Source: Ottowia thiooxydans DSM 14619 (GTDB lineage: Bacteria; Pseudomonadota; Gammaproteobacteria; Burkholderiales; Burkholderiaceae_C). From it: a stretch of 64,000 nt of DNA. Positions 26,704-33,810 of the stretch are shown one piece after another. The notes under the pieces were generated by a model, which made no database searches, had not been told where the DNA came from, and was given only the letters and a program-made list of their open reading frames with translations. Location of the stretch: positions 1 to 64,000 of the forward strand of contig NZ_AUGX01000025.1 in the NCBI RefSeq assembly GCF_000422885.1, in the 5' to 3' direction. The position numbers were made by a program, and so were the translations under genes. How positions within the stretch are numbered: position 1 is the stretch's first letter; each line of letters begins with the position of its first letter.

Positions 26704-27672
26704 TTAGGACCATGACACAAGCTTCCCTAAACCTGAGGCAAGCGCTTTGTCGGCGGCCAACTCGATGGCACCCAAATCAAGCGCGCCAAATCCAAGCGAT
26801 TTGTAGAGCGTGATCTCGTCCGTGCTGACGCGCCCCTGGGCGCAGCCCAGCAGCACTTCACCCAGCTCAGCCCGGATATGCTGCTCGGTGATGGCACCGG
26901 CGGCGATGGCCCGGCGTACATCACCCGATTCAGCCAGCGCGGCGTCTCTGCGGTCTACAAACAAAAGCGCTGCGGCCATCAGTGCGGGATCAATCTCGCA
27001 GGCAGCAGGCGTGCTGGAGCCCACCGCGTTCACATGGCAGCCTGGAGCGATCCACTCTTTCTTCAGGATGGGATCATGCGCTGCGGTAACCGTGCACACC
27101 ACATCGGCATCACGCACAGCGGCTTCGATGCTGGTGAAGGGCTCGCACCCCATCTCACGCGCCAGTTCTGCGGCTTTCTCCGGCGAGCGGCCCCAGAGGC
27201 GGATCTGCGCGTTAGGCAAGATGGCTCTCATGGCAGCGGCATGAGTGCGGCCTTGCACCCCGGCGCCAATGATGGCCACCGTGCGCGCATCCGGCCGGGC
27301 GAACGCGCGGGTGGCTAGCGCGGTGGTGGCTGCAGTCCGCAAGGTGGTCAGCTCAGGAGCATCTGCAATGGCCAGCACCTGGCCGTTGTCTCCATCGTGC
27401 AGCAACACCACGCCTTGCAAGGGGTCCAGGCCTACTGCAGAGTTCTGCGGTGTGACCACCATTTGCTTAAGACACCACCGGCGCGGGGATTTCATGCGCA
27501 GCGTGGGCATGAGCGTCATTCCGTTGGGGCTCTCGCCTTCCGGACGCACGCGTGTTCGTACGGGGGCGTAGAAGCCACCTTCTGCGGTGTCCATGAAGAC
27601 CTGGCGCATGGCTTCCACGCAATCCGCGGTGGTCAGCACGGCACGCAGGGTAGGCGCGTCCAGTAGGATCAT
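26704..27672 (-). CDS. Ornithine cyclodeaminase/mu-crystallin family protein
   Basis: This 322-residue protein has the Rossmann motif VAIIGAGVQGRTHAAAM at ~residues 131-147 and the family opening MILLDAPTLRAVLTTADCVE. The family contains ornithine cyclodeaminase, ketimine reductases and alanine dehydrogenases, so reduction or hydrolysis of a cyclic imine is plausible. Its ATG overlaps the stop of the enamidase-like gene by four bases, which ties the two reactions together. The substrate is not deducible. Confidence 0.85.
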   Translation of the reverse strand: MILLDAPTLRAVLTTADCVEAMRQVFMDTAEGGFYAPVRTRVRPEGESPNGMTLMPTLRMKSPRRWCLKQMVVTPQNSAVGLDPLQGVVLLHDGDNGQVLAIADAPELTTLRTAATTALATRAFARPDARTVAIIGAGVQGRTHAAAMRAILPNAQIRLWGRSPEKAAELAREMGCEPFTSIEAAVRDADVVCTVTAAHDPILKKEWIAPGCHVNAVGSSTPAACEIDPALMAAALLFVDRRDAALAESGDVRRAIAAGAITEQHIRAELGEVLLGCAQGRVSTDEITLYKSLGFGALDLGAIELAADKALASGLGKLVSWS

Positions 27673-28868
27673 GGGCGACTCCGGATGAAATCAGGCCCGC
27701 AGCAATTCACCACGGGGCGCAGGCGCGGAGGAGGCGTCTGCCGGCTGCGCCCGGAAACAACGGCTTGGCCATCGATCAGCACATGGGTGATGCCTGGCAG
27801 ATCGCCATGGGCCACAGCGTCTGCGAGCGAGGTGCCGGCAGAGCCTTCCACCGGGCCGCACAAGGCCAGATCGGCGGGCCGTCCGGGAGCCAGAATGCCT
27901 TCTTGCAACCCGTGGGCACGGCCGGTGTTGCCGGTGGCCACTGCAATGGCCACCGCTGGCGAGAGGCCACACATCGAGGATAGAAAGAGAATGTTGCGCC
28001 AGGCGCCGCGTGGAATGATGCCTGTGCCGCCAGGGGTGTCGCTGCCCAAGGTCAAGCGATCGAGCCGGCCGCGCTCCACCAGGCGCCGCACCGCGCGATG
28101 GCCCGAGGCGTAGTTGCCGGAGGAGCAGATTTCAAGAGGAAACTCCAGCTCATCAATCACGCGGTCAAGGTCTTCATCGCACATAGGGATGGGGCCGCCC
28201 GAGACATGCGCCGCAATGTCTGGCTGCAACCAGGACAAGATTTCGAAGCCGCAAATCTGGCTCACGCCCGAACGTGACACGCCTCCGGTATGCACCTTGC
28301 TCCGCAGCCCGCGCTCACGGGCCCAACGCACATAGCGCTTGGCCTCCTCAGGGTCTTGCGCAAATGGATAGAACAGAAACTTCACCAGCTTTGCGCCTGC
28401 TCGTGCAAGGCGATCAAAGTGAGCTTCTGTCATGCCCGGCACCAACAATGCAGTGCCCGCATGAAGCTTGACACCACTGGCGCGGTCATTGGCAAAGGTA
28501 TTGGCAGTGACTTCGGCGAGCGAGGTGATGAGATCGGGCGTTAAATTTCCATAATCCAACCCGGGCATGTGCAATTCACCGGCAGAGAGCATGGTGGTCG
28601 TGCCGCCATGCAGGTAATTGCTCACCCAGCCTATGGCATCTTGCGTGGGCGTCCATTCGCCGGCCACGGGGTGCACGTGGCCATCAATCAAACCGGGGAC
28701 CACGGCAAGGCCACCCGCATCAATGACGGTATCAAACCCTTCATGAGAGCTTGGGTCCAGGGCCTCAACGAGCCCCTTGGCAATGGCAATGGACTTGACC
28801 GGCAAGCTGGGCTGCGCCAGATCGCCCGTATAGAACTCTCCAATGTTGTGGATCAAAACACGCTGCAT
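27669..28868 (-). CDS. Enamidase-like amidohydrolase
   Basis: The protein has 399 residues. The start is ATG 28868 because AAGGAG lies eight bases upstream; the in-frame ATG at 28874 is only two bases from it. It follows the amidohydrolase pattern: metal ligands in DGHVHP (His64, His66), VHTGG (His193), HVSGG (His221) and GSDTPGGTG (Asp277). From memory the layout (LHGGTTTMLSAGE, SGVKLHAG, RAHGLQEGILAPGRPADL, LPGITHVLIDGQAVV) is strikingly like the enamidase of Eubacterium barkeri nicotinate fermentation, which opens 6-oxo-tetrahydronicotinate to 2-formylglutarate and ammonia. It heads an operon with an imine-acting enzyme, PLP enzyme and CoA transferase. Confidence 0.8.
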   Translation of the reverse strand: MQRVLIHNIGEFYTGDLAQPSLPVKSIAIAKGLVEALDPSSHEGFDTVIDAGGLAVVPGLIDGHVHPVAGEWTPTQDAIGWVSNYLHGGTTTMLSAGELHMPGLDYGNLTPDLITSLAEVTANTFANDRASGVKLHAGTALLVPGMTEAHFDRLARAGAKLVKFLFYPFAQDPEEAKRYVRWARERGLRSKVHTGGVSRSGVSQICGFEILSWLQPDIAAHVSGGPIPMCDEDLDRVIDELEFPLEICSSGNYASGHRAVRRLVERGRLDRLTLGSDTPGGTGIIPRGAWRNILFLSSMCGLSPAVAIAVATGNTGRAHGLQEGILAPGRPADLALCGPVEGSAGTSLADAVAHGDLPGITHVLIDGQAVVSGRSRQTPPPRLRPVVNCCGPDFIRSRP

Positions 28869-28899
28869 CACCATTACTCCTTAAGTTTGTCGAAGCCAA

Positions 28900-29063
28900 G
28901 GAGGCTGTCGGACTTGGAAATCGCCGGCTGCAAATGGGCCGCAGCGGTCCATTTTTCACCGTCTTTTTGACCCATAGCTTGGCTATGGGCCTGCAAATCC
29001 AGCGAAAACTGTCCTCGCTGGGGCCCATTTTCGCTATCGGCGCTCCAAGTCAGACAGCCTCCT
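28900..29063. repeat. Intergenic inverted-repeat element, complete copy
   Basis: The left arm (28900-28940, beginning GGAGGCTGTCGGACTTGG) is the inverse of the right arm (29022-29062, ending CAGACAGCCTCC) with a few mismatches. Between them is a small perfect hairpin CCCATAG-CTTGG-CTATGGG (28971-28989). The right half recurs at 8839-8940. It lies between the enamidase and IclR genes, outside the putative IclR operator. It has no coding capacity and resembles a MITE-like or structured intergenic repeat. Confidence 0.75.
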
Positions 29064-29073
29064 AGACGTTAAT

Positions 29074-29088
29074 GACCGATAATCGGAC
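29074..29088. promoter_or_regulatory. Probable IclR operator (PcaU/PobR-like)
   Basis: GACCGATAATCGGAC contains the 11-bp palindrome CCGAT-A-ATCGG and differs at three of 15 positions from the PcaU/PobR-type site GTTCGATAATCGCAC, as I recall it. It lies 30 bp before the IclR start and 205 bp before the enamidase operon. Confidence 0.65.
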
Positions 29089-29117
29089 ATCATCTCCATA
29101 GGCACCATCACTGAGTT

Positions 29118-29834
29118 ATGCCCGAAATTTCCAAGACAGCCGATCAGGCGCTCGTCCTGCTGGCCTATATTGCCGAACACGGTCCGCTGGGAACCACCGA
29201 TCTCGCACGTGTTCTCGACATGCATCGCACCGTAGTGCATCGGCTGCTTGCAACGCTCCAGGGGCGCGGCTTTGTGCGCCGCGTGGAGGCAGGTTACTTG
29301 CCTGGCACGGCGCTTTTGCACCTGGCGCAGTTTGTGGAACCCGAGCTGATCGCGTCGGCCCGCCCTATCCTGGACACGTTGGCTCAGGAGTTTGGCGAGA
29401 CCTTCATTCTGACCGCCTTGCAAGGCAGCCATGAGGCGATCCAGATCGAGCAGGCCGTGGGCGGCCATCATTTCATGCGGGTGCAATTGACGCGAGGCTT
29501 TCGCCACCCTCTCTCCAAGGGGGCCAGTGGGCGCTCCATCCTGGCCTTTTGCGAAGCTCCCACGGTTGCGTACGCGTTGCAGCATTCCGAAGACCCGGAT
29601 CACTTGTCTCAATTGCTGAGCGAAGTGCGCGAATTGGGTTACGCCGTATCGCACGACGAGCTCTCGCCGGGCGTGCACGGTGTGTCCGTGCCCATCATGC
29701 AGGATAAGTTGCCCATCGCCTCGATTGGCGTGGTTTACCCGGCTGTACGTGCCGAGGCGGTGGAGACCTATGTCAAGGCACTTAAAAAAGCCGCCACAGC
29801 CATTGCTCGCGCCCTCAAGCAGCAGAGCGCCTGA
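29118..29834 (+). CDS. IclR-family transcriptional regulator
   Basis: This 238-residue protein has the N-terminal winged HTH (KTADQALVLLAYIAEHGPLG, TTDLARVLDMHRTVVHRLLA) and the IclR ligand domain from ~75 (FGETFILTALQGSHEAIQIE, GASGRSILAF, GVSVPIM). It diverges from the four-gene enamidase operon and has a PcaU/PobR-like palindrome at its own promoter, so it most likely activates or represses that operon in response to a pathway acid. Confidence 0.85.
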   Translation: MPEISKTADQALVLLAYIAEHGPLGTTDLARVLDMHRTVVHRLLATLQGRGFVRRVEAGYLPGTALLHLAQFVEPELIASARPILDTLAQEFGETFILTALQGSHEAIQIEQAVGGHHFMRVQLTRGFRHPLSKGASGRSILAFCEAPTVAYALQHSEDPDHLSQLLSEVRELGYAVSHDELSPGVHGVSVPIMQDKLPIASIGVVYPAVRAEAVETYVKALKKAATAIARALKQQSA

Positions 29835-29915
29835 GACCAAGGCACACCGGAGCTGAACCTGGTTGCGATTGCCTGTGCGCCGCGCTTTCATACCAAGCCG
29901 CTCGGAAACACAAAT

Positions 29916-29999
29916 CCGTTCACGCTGAGCCTGTGGAAGCGCTGCGCGAGGCTTCGACCCTTCGTCAAGCTCAGGACAGGCCAAGCTCAGCCCGAACGG
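29916..29999. repeat. Intergenic repeat CCGTTCACGCTGAG...CTCAGCCCGAACGG
   Basis: Inverted arms CCGTTCACGCTGAGC and AGCTCAGCCCGAACGG enclose GCTTCGACCCTTCGTCAAGC, which is itself part of the dispersed Burkholderiales-type repeat. Related sequence occurs at 57351-57460 and 62382-62404. It lies between the convergent ends of the IclR and DUF2783 genes and may serve as a transcription stop. Confidence 0.7.
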
Positions 30000-30026
30000 T
30001 GTGGGTGGAGTGAACGCAATGCGGTA

Positions 30027-30239
30027 TCAAAACGGGCTTTCCACCGCCACGGTTTCCGGAAAATCCTTGATCGCATCCTGAATGGCCTTGCGAACCCGCT
30101 GCGCATCGCCCACCTCATGCATGAGCAAGAGCGTCAGGCGCGCCAAAATTTGTGGGGTGGCTTCCTCGCCGGTGCGGGCCATGCTGTAGCAGAGCTCAGT
30201 GTAGAGATCGTCCAGATCCTGGGGAGCGAGTGCGGTCAC
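30027..30239 (-). CDS. DUF2783-like small protein
   Basis: This 70-residue protein opens MTALAPQDLDDLYTELCYSM and fits the DUF2783 pattern. It overlaps the FAD monooxygenase upstream by four bases. DUF2783 genes commonly follow such monooxygenases, which suggests an accessory role for the enzyme, but no function is known to me. Confidence 0.6.
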   Translation of the reverse strand: MTALAPQDLDDLYTELCYSMARTGEEATPQILARLTLLLMHEVGDAQRVRKAIQDAIKDFPETVAVESPF

Positions 30240-31855
30240 AGAGAGCCTCCTTGGCAGCAGAGTTCGATGGCTTGGCGAATAGCAGGGGCGTCCGCCTGGC
30301 GCCAGCGGGCCAGAACGTTTCCGTCCGGGCGAATAAGGTACACCGTGCCGGGTTTGGCGTCGTAGCGCTGGCCAAGATCGCTCTTGGTTTCAAGCGACAA
30401 CTGGGTTAGCGGCAGATTCAGCTCAGACACTTGTGCGGTCCAGGCCGGTGTTGGCTCGAACGCCATCAGGGTGAATTGCGGGCCTATGTGTTGGCACAGG
30501 TGGCCGCCTTGGGGCAGAGGCGCATCAATGAAGGCAAAGCCGCTTCGAGGGCCTGCCGTGAATGCCGCATCTTGCGCAGCTTGATTCAGCGGCGAATCCG
30601 GATAGCCCACCGTGGTGCTCTGGCGGGGATCGATCAGGCGGCGAACCCAGGGGTGTTCCGCTGCCAGCCCCAGCACCGCCGAACGCATCAGCGCGAACGC
30701 CGGTGCAGGTGGTGCCATGAATTCAGCGCTCTTGGAGGCATGGCGCATGTTCTCGCGCGTGGCAAACACACGCTCAGGCGTATAGGTATCCAGCAGGCGT
30801 TCATTGGCCTGGCCTCGCATCACGAAAGCCAGCTTCCAGACCAGGTTGTTCACATCTTCCATGCCGGAGTTGAGTCCGCGCACTCCGAAGATGGGCACTA
30901 GGTGGGCAGCGTCGCCCGCCAGCAACACCCGGCCATGCCGATAGTCCTCAAGCGTCAGGCAACTGGCCCGGTACAAGGTGATCCATACCGGTTGCCAGGG
31001 TGCGTGTTCGCCAATGAGTTCCAGGTGGCTTCGAATACGCTCCAGCACGTTCTCAGGCTTCACCGCCTCTTCTGGGTCTTCGTCTTCGCGCAATTGATAG
31101 TCAAAGCGCCAAAGATCGTCCCGATGTTTGTGCAAAAGCAGTGTGGCACCCGGGTTGGAAGGTGGATCAAACCACGCGCGGCGCCCCGCGGGGAGCTCGC
31201 TTTTCATCTTGATGTCCGCAATGATGTACTGGCCGTCGTAGCGTGTGCCCACAAAGCGGGCGCCCAGAGCCTTGCGCACTGCGCTGTGGGCGCCATCGGT
31301 GCCCACTACCCAGTCAGCGTTCAGTGTGTAGGTGCCTTCCGGTGTGGACACATCCAGCTCTACACCTCCATCGACCTGGCGCATCGCTTCCATGCGGTTT
31401 TGCCAGCGGATTTCAATCAGGTCGGCGTAGTTCGCCCTGATCGAGTCCAGCATGTACTGCTCTATATAGCACTGCTGAATATTCACCAGCCTGGGGAACT
31501 TCGCGACGGGATCTTGCGGCACCTCCAGGTGCAACACCTCCTCTGTGCGGTAGTAGCTCCACCCCTCTGCCCAGGGCAAACCCTGGCGCATGATGGGCTC
31601 GGCCACCCCCGTCTGCTCGAAGATCTCCAGTGTTCGAGACGTGACGCACCCTGCACGGCTGCCCAGACAAACGCTGTCGTCCGCCTCCAGCACCACGCTG
31701 GCGATTCCCTGGCGAGCCAGGCCCAACGCCACCGCAAAGCCCACAGGGCCTCCACCCACCACCGCCACGCGGTGGCGGACCTGATCGCGCCCTTGTTGGG
31801 TCTTTGGGACTACGGGCGCGAATTTCTCGTAGTCGAAATATGAAACGAACTCCAT
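30236..31855 (-). CDS. FAD-dependent aromatic monooxygenase (MhpA/PheA-like)
   Basis: The protein has 539 residues from the ATG at 31855, which has AAGGAC upstream; the frame is open to 31942, but that extension has no support. FAD motifs are VAVVGGGPVGFAVALGLARQ (GXGXXG), VGTDGAHSAVRKALG (DG motif) and VLLAGDAAHLVPIFGVRGLN (GD motif). It belongs to group A flavoprotein hydroxylases such as 3-(3-hydroxyphenyl)propionate hydroxylase, and probably hydroxylates a phenolic acid using NAD(P)H and oxygen. The genes diverging from it (VOC protein, alpha/beta hydrolase) fit later ring-cleavage and hydrolysis steps. Confidence 0.85.
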   Translation of the reverse strand: MEFVSYFDYEKFAPVVPKTQQGRDQVRHRVAVVGGGPVGFAVALGLARQGIASVVLEADDSVCLGSRAGCVTSRTLEIFEQTGVAEPIMRQGLPWAEGWSYYRTEEVLHLEVPQDPVAKFPRLVNIQQCYIEQYMLDSIRANYADLIEIRWQNRMEAMRQVDGGVELDVSTPEGTYTLNADWVVGTDGAHSAVRKALGARFVGTRYDGQYIIADIKMKSELPAGRRAWFDPPSNPGATLLLHKHRDDLWRFDYQLREDEDPEEAVKPENVLERIRSHLELIGEHAPWQPVWITLYRASCLTLEDYRHGRVLLAGDAAHLVPIFGVRGLNSGMEDVNNLVWKLAFVMRGQANERLLDTYTPERVFATRENMRHASKSAEFMAPPAPAFALMRSAVLGLAAEHPWVRRLIDPRQSTTVGYPDSPLNQAAQDAAFTAGPRSGFAFIDAPLPQGGHLCQHIGPQFTLMAFEPTPAWTAQVSELNLPLTQLSLETKSDLGQRYDAKPGTVYLIRPDGNVLARWRQADAPAIRQAIELCCQGGSL

Positions 31856-31901
31856 CAATGTCCTTGGCCGTTGAGAGAAATTGTGGCAGACTGACGTCCT
31901 A

Positions 31902-31934
31902 TATTTGAACAGTGTCATCCTGTATTCGGACAGT
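31902..31934. promoter_or_regulatory. Direct-repeat operator in the divergent promoter
   Basis: TATTTGAACAGT (31902-31913) and TATTCGGACAGT (31923-31934) are 12-bp direct repeats with start points 21 bp apart, two turns of the helix. They lie between the divergent FAD monooxygenase (31855) and VOC (31990) genes. No regulator is adjacent; the IclR at 29.1 kb is the nearest candidate. Confidence 0.55.
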
Positions 31935-31989
31935 CTAACCAAGACAACCGATTTTCGTCAACTATCGTCAACCCCATCGTGAGGACGCC

Positions 31990-32505
31990 ATGCACCCGCC
32001 GGAATTCAACGTTAATCGACTGAATCATGTCGCCTGGCGCTGCCGCGACGCAGAAGAGACCCGGGCTTTCTATGAAGATGTGCTCGGTCTGCCTCTTGCG
32101 CACGTGGTGCGCGAAGATCGAGTCCCCTCCACTGGAGAGGAAAGCTCGTTCGCGCATCTGTTCTTCCAGATGCGCGATGGCTCTTATGTTGCCTTTTTTG
32201 ATCTCGGCGATGGCCAGGGCGCCTCTGACCCCACCACGCCCGCCTGGGTCAACCATCTGGCCATGTCGGTCGGCTCTCGCGAAGAGCTTGAAAGCGCACG
32301 CCAGCGCCTGTTGGATGCGAATGTCAAAGTGATCGGTATCGTGGATCACAGCTGGCTGCAATCTATCTATTTCCATGATCCCAATGGCCTGCGCCTGGAG
32401 CTTTCCTGGCAAGTGGGCGGCGCGGATGTGCTGGATGATTTCTCCCGCAAGGCCCATTCCACACTGGCGCAATGGACGGCAGACAAAGCAGAGGGGCGCG
32501 CATGA
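31990..32505 (+). CDS. VOC-family (glyoxalase/extradiol dioxygenase-like) protein
   Basis: This 171-residue protein has two vicinal-oxygen-chelate modules: LNHVAWRCRDAEETRAFYED, then WVNHLAMSVGSREELESARQ and a closing SIYFHDPNGLRLELSW. The potential metal ligands (His in LNHVAW, His in VNHLAM, Glu in RLELSW) match the His-His-Glu triad of extradiol dioxygenases and glyoxalases. It is a paralogue of the VOC protein at 47227-47769; both sit beside an FAD monooxygenase. Ring cleavage is possible, but the gene is shorter than classical extradiol enzymes. Confidence 0.75.
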   Translation: MHPPEFNVNRLNHVAWRCRDAEETRAFYEDVLGLPLAHVVREDRVPSTGEESSFAHLFFQMRDGSYVAFFDLGDGQGASDPTTPAWVNHLAMSVGSREELESARQRLLDANVKVIGIVDHSWLQSIYFHDPNGLRLELSWQVGGADVLDDFSRKAHSTLAQWTADKAEGRA

Positions 32506-33632
32506 CTTCCTTGACTAAAGAGCTCGTGGTCCTGGATGTCAAGCCAAGCATATCCATGGATTCGCAGTCTGGCATTGCCCAACTGTGGCCCAAAATTTAT
32601 GGCGCCATTGTGCGGGCCAAGGATCGCAAGACAGCGGCGATCGTCATGCACCCCGCCAGCAATTTCATGGGCCACTATTTGCTGGAGCCTATGGCAGAGG
32701 CCGGCATCACCATGCTGGGGCTCAACTCCCGCTACGTGAACAACGACTCCCAGCTCATCATGGAGCGGGTGCTCCAGGATCTGGGCGCCGGCGTACGCTA
32801 TCTGCGAGAGCAAGGCTACGAGAAGATCATCCTGATCGGCAACTCCGGTGGTGCCGCGCTCGCCTCTTACTACCAGGCGCAGGCCGAGAAGTTCACCGCC
32901 ACCCATACGCCTGCGGGAGACCCAACAGGGCTGGTGGCTGAAGATTTGCCTCCGGTCGACGGCATCGTGCTCACAGCGGCGCACCCCGGCCGTTCGCGTC
33001 TGTTTGCCGACTGGCTTGATCCCTCGGTGATCGATGAGCGCGACGCTTTCTCCGCCAACCCCGAGCTGGACATGTTCAACACAGCCAACGGCCCGGCCTA
33101 TAGCGCTGAATGGCTGACCCGTTACCGGGCTGCCCAGGTGGAACGCAATGCGCGCATAGAACAATGGGCACGCGCACAACTGGCCTTTATCCGCGCCATG
33201 CCAGTACCCGTGCGCGATATGGCTTTCATCATCTATCGCACGGCGGCGGACCCCAGGCACCTGGACTCCAGCCTGGACCCGAATGACCGGCCTGCCGGCA
33301 GCAACATCTGGGGCAACCCGCGCGAAGTCAACTATGGCGCCAACAATATTGGCCGCTACACCACAATCACGGCCTACTTGAGCCAGTGGGCGGAATGCAC
33401 CAAGGCAGATGGCCCCAGCAACCTCATCGAAACCACTGTGCCGGTGTTGTCCATCGAACACACGGCAGATGCTTCAGTGGTGCCTGCGATGAACTTACTG
33501 TGGAAGTCACGCCAGCCTGGCCGCATCTCGCGTCATGAGCTGAAAGGCGGCACTCACTACTTGGCTGGTCAACCTGAAAAGGTGCGCGAGACCATAGATG
33601 CCATCCTGGATTGGGTCGCACGGGCGGTCTGA
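32502..33632 (+). CDS. Alpha/beta hydrolase
   Basis: The protein has 376 residues from the ATG at 32502, overlapping the VOC stop by four bases. The nucleophile elbow is LIGNSGGAALASYY (Ser in GNSGG) and a late His lies in LKGGTHYLAGQP. It is longer than MhpC-type C-C hydrolases (~285 residues), with an insert around residues 130-290. In context it probably hydrolyses the product made by the monooxygenase/VOC steps. A good terminator follows. Confidence 0.75.
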   Translation: MTSLTKELVVLDVKPSISMDSQSGIAQLWPKIYGAIVRAKDRKTAAIVMHPASNFMGHYLLEPMAEAGITMLGLNSRYVNNDSQLIMERVLQDLGAGVRYLREQGYEKIILIGNSGGAALASYYQAQAEKFTATHTPAGDPTGLVAEDLPPVDGIVLTAAHPGRSRLFADWLDPSVIDERDAFSANPELDMFNTANGPAYSAEWLTRYRAAQVERNARIEQWARAQLAFIRAMPVPVRDMAFIIYRTAADPRHLDSSLDPNDRPAGSNIWGNPREVNYGANNIGRYTTITAYLSQWAECTKADGPSNLIETTVPVLSIEHTADASVVPAMNLLWKSRQPGRISRHELKGGTHYLAGQPEKVRETIDAILDWVARAV

Positions 33633-33639
33633 AAACCTC

Positions 33640-33670
33640 GCGATACCACTCGGTATCGCTGCGTTTTTTT
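33640..33670 (+). terminator. Rho-independent terminator after the VOC/hydrolase operon
   Basis: GCGATACC (33640-33647), loop ACTC, GGTATCGC (33652-33659), then TGCG and a run of seven T. It lies eight bases after the hydrolase stop. Confidence 0.85.
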
Positions 33671-33810
33671 GCCTTGCCCCGAGTAAGAATGCATAGATTT
33701 CATTCTGTGCAGCTATTTGCGGGGCAGCACACTAGCCGGAGGGGCGCGGGATACCTGAACCGTCTGCGGCAGCCTCAGCCGGCAGTTCAAGCGTTGTAGT
33801 CTTTGTGATC

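Noticed and set aside
26643-26720. Upstream start for the PLP enzyme
   Set aside because: The extra 26 codons overlap the end of the cyclodeaminase-like gene and are Pro/Arg-rich without family similarity.
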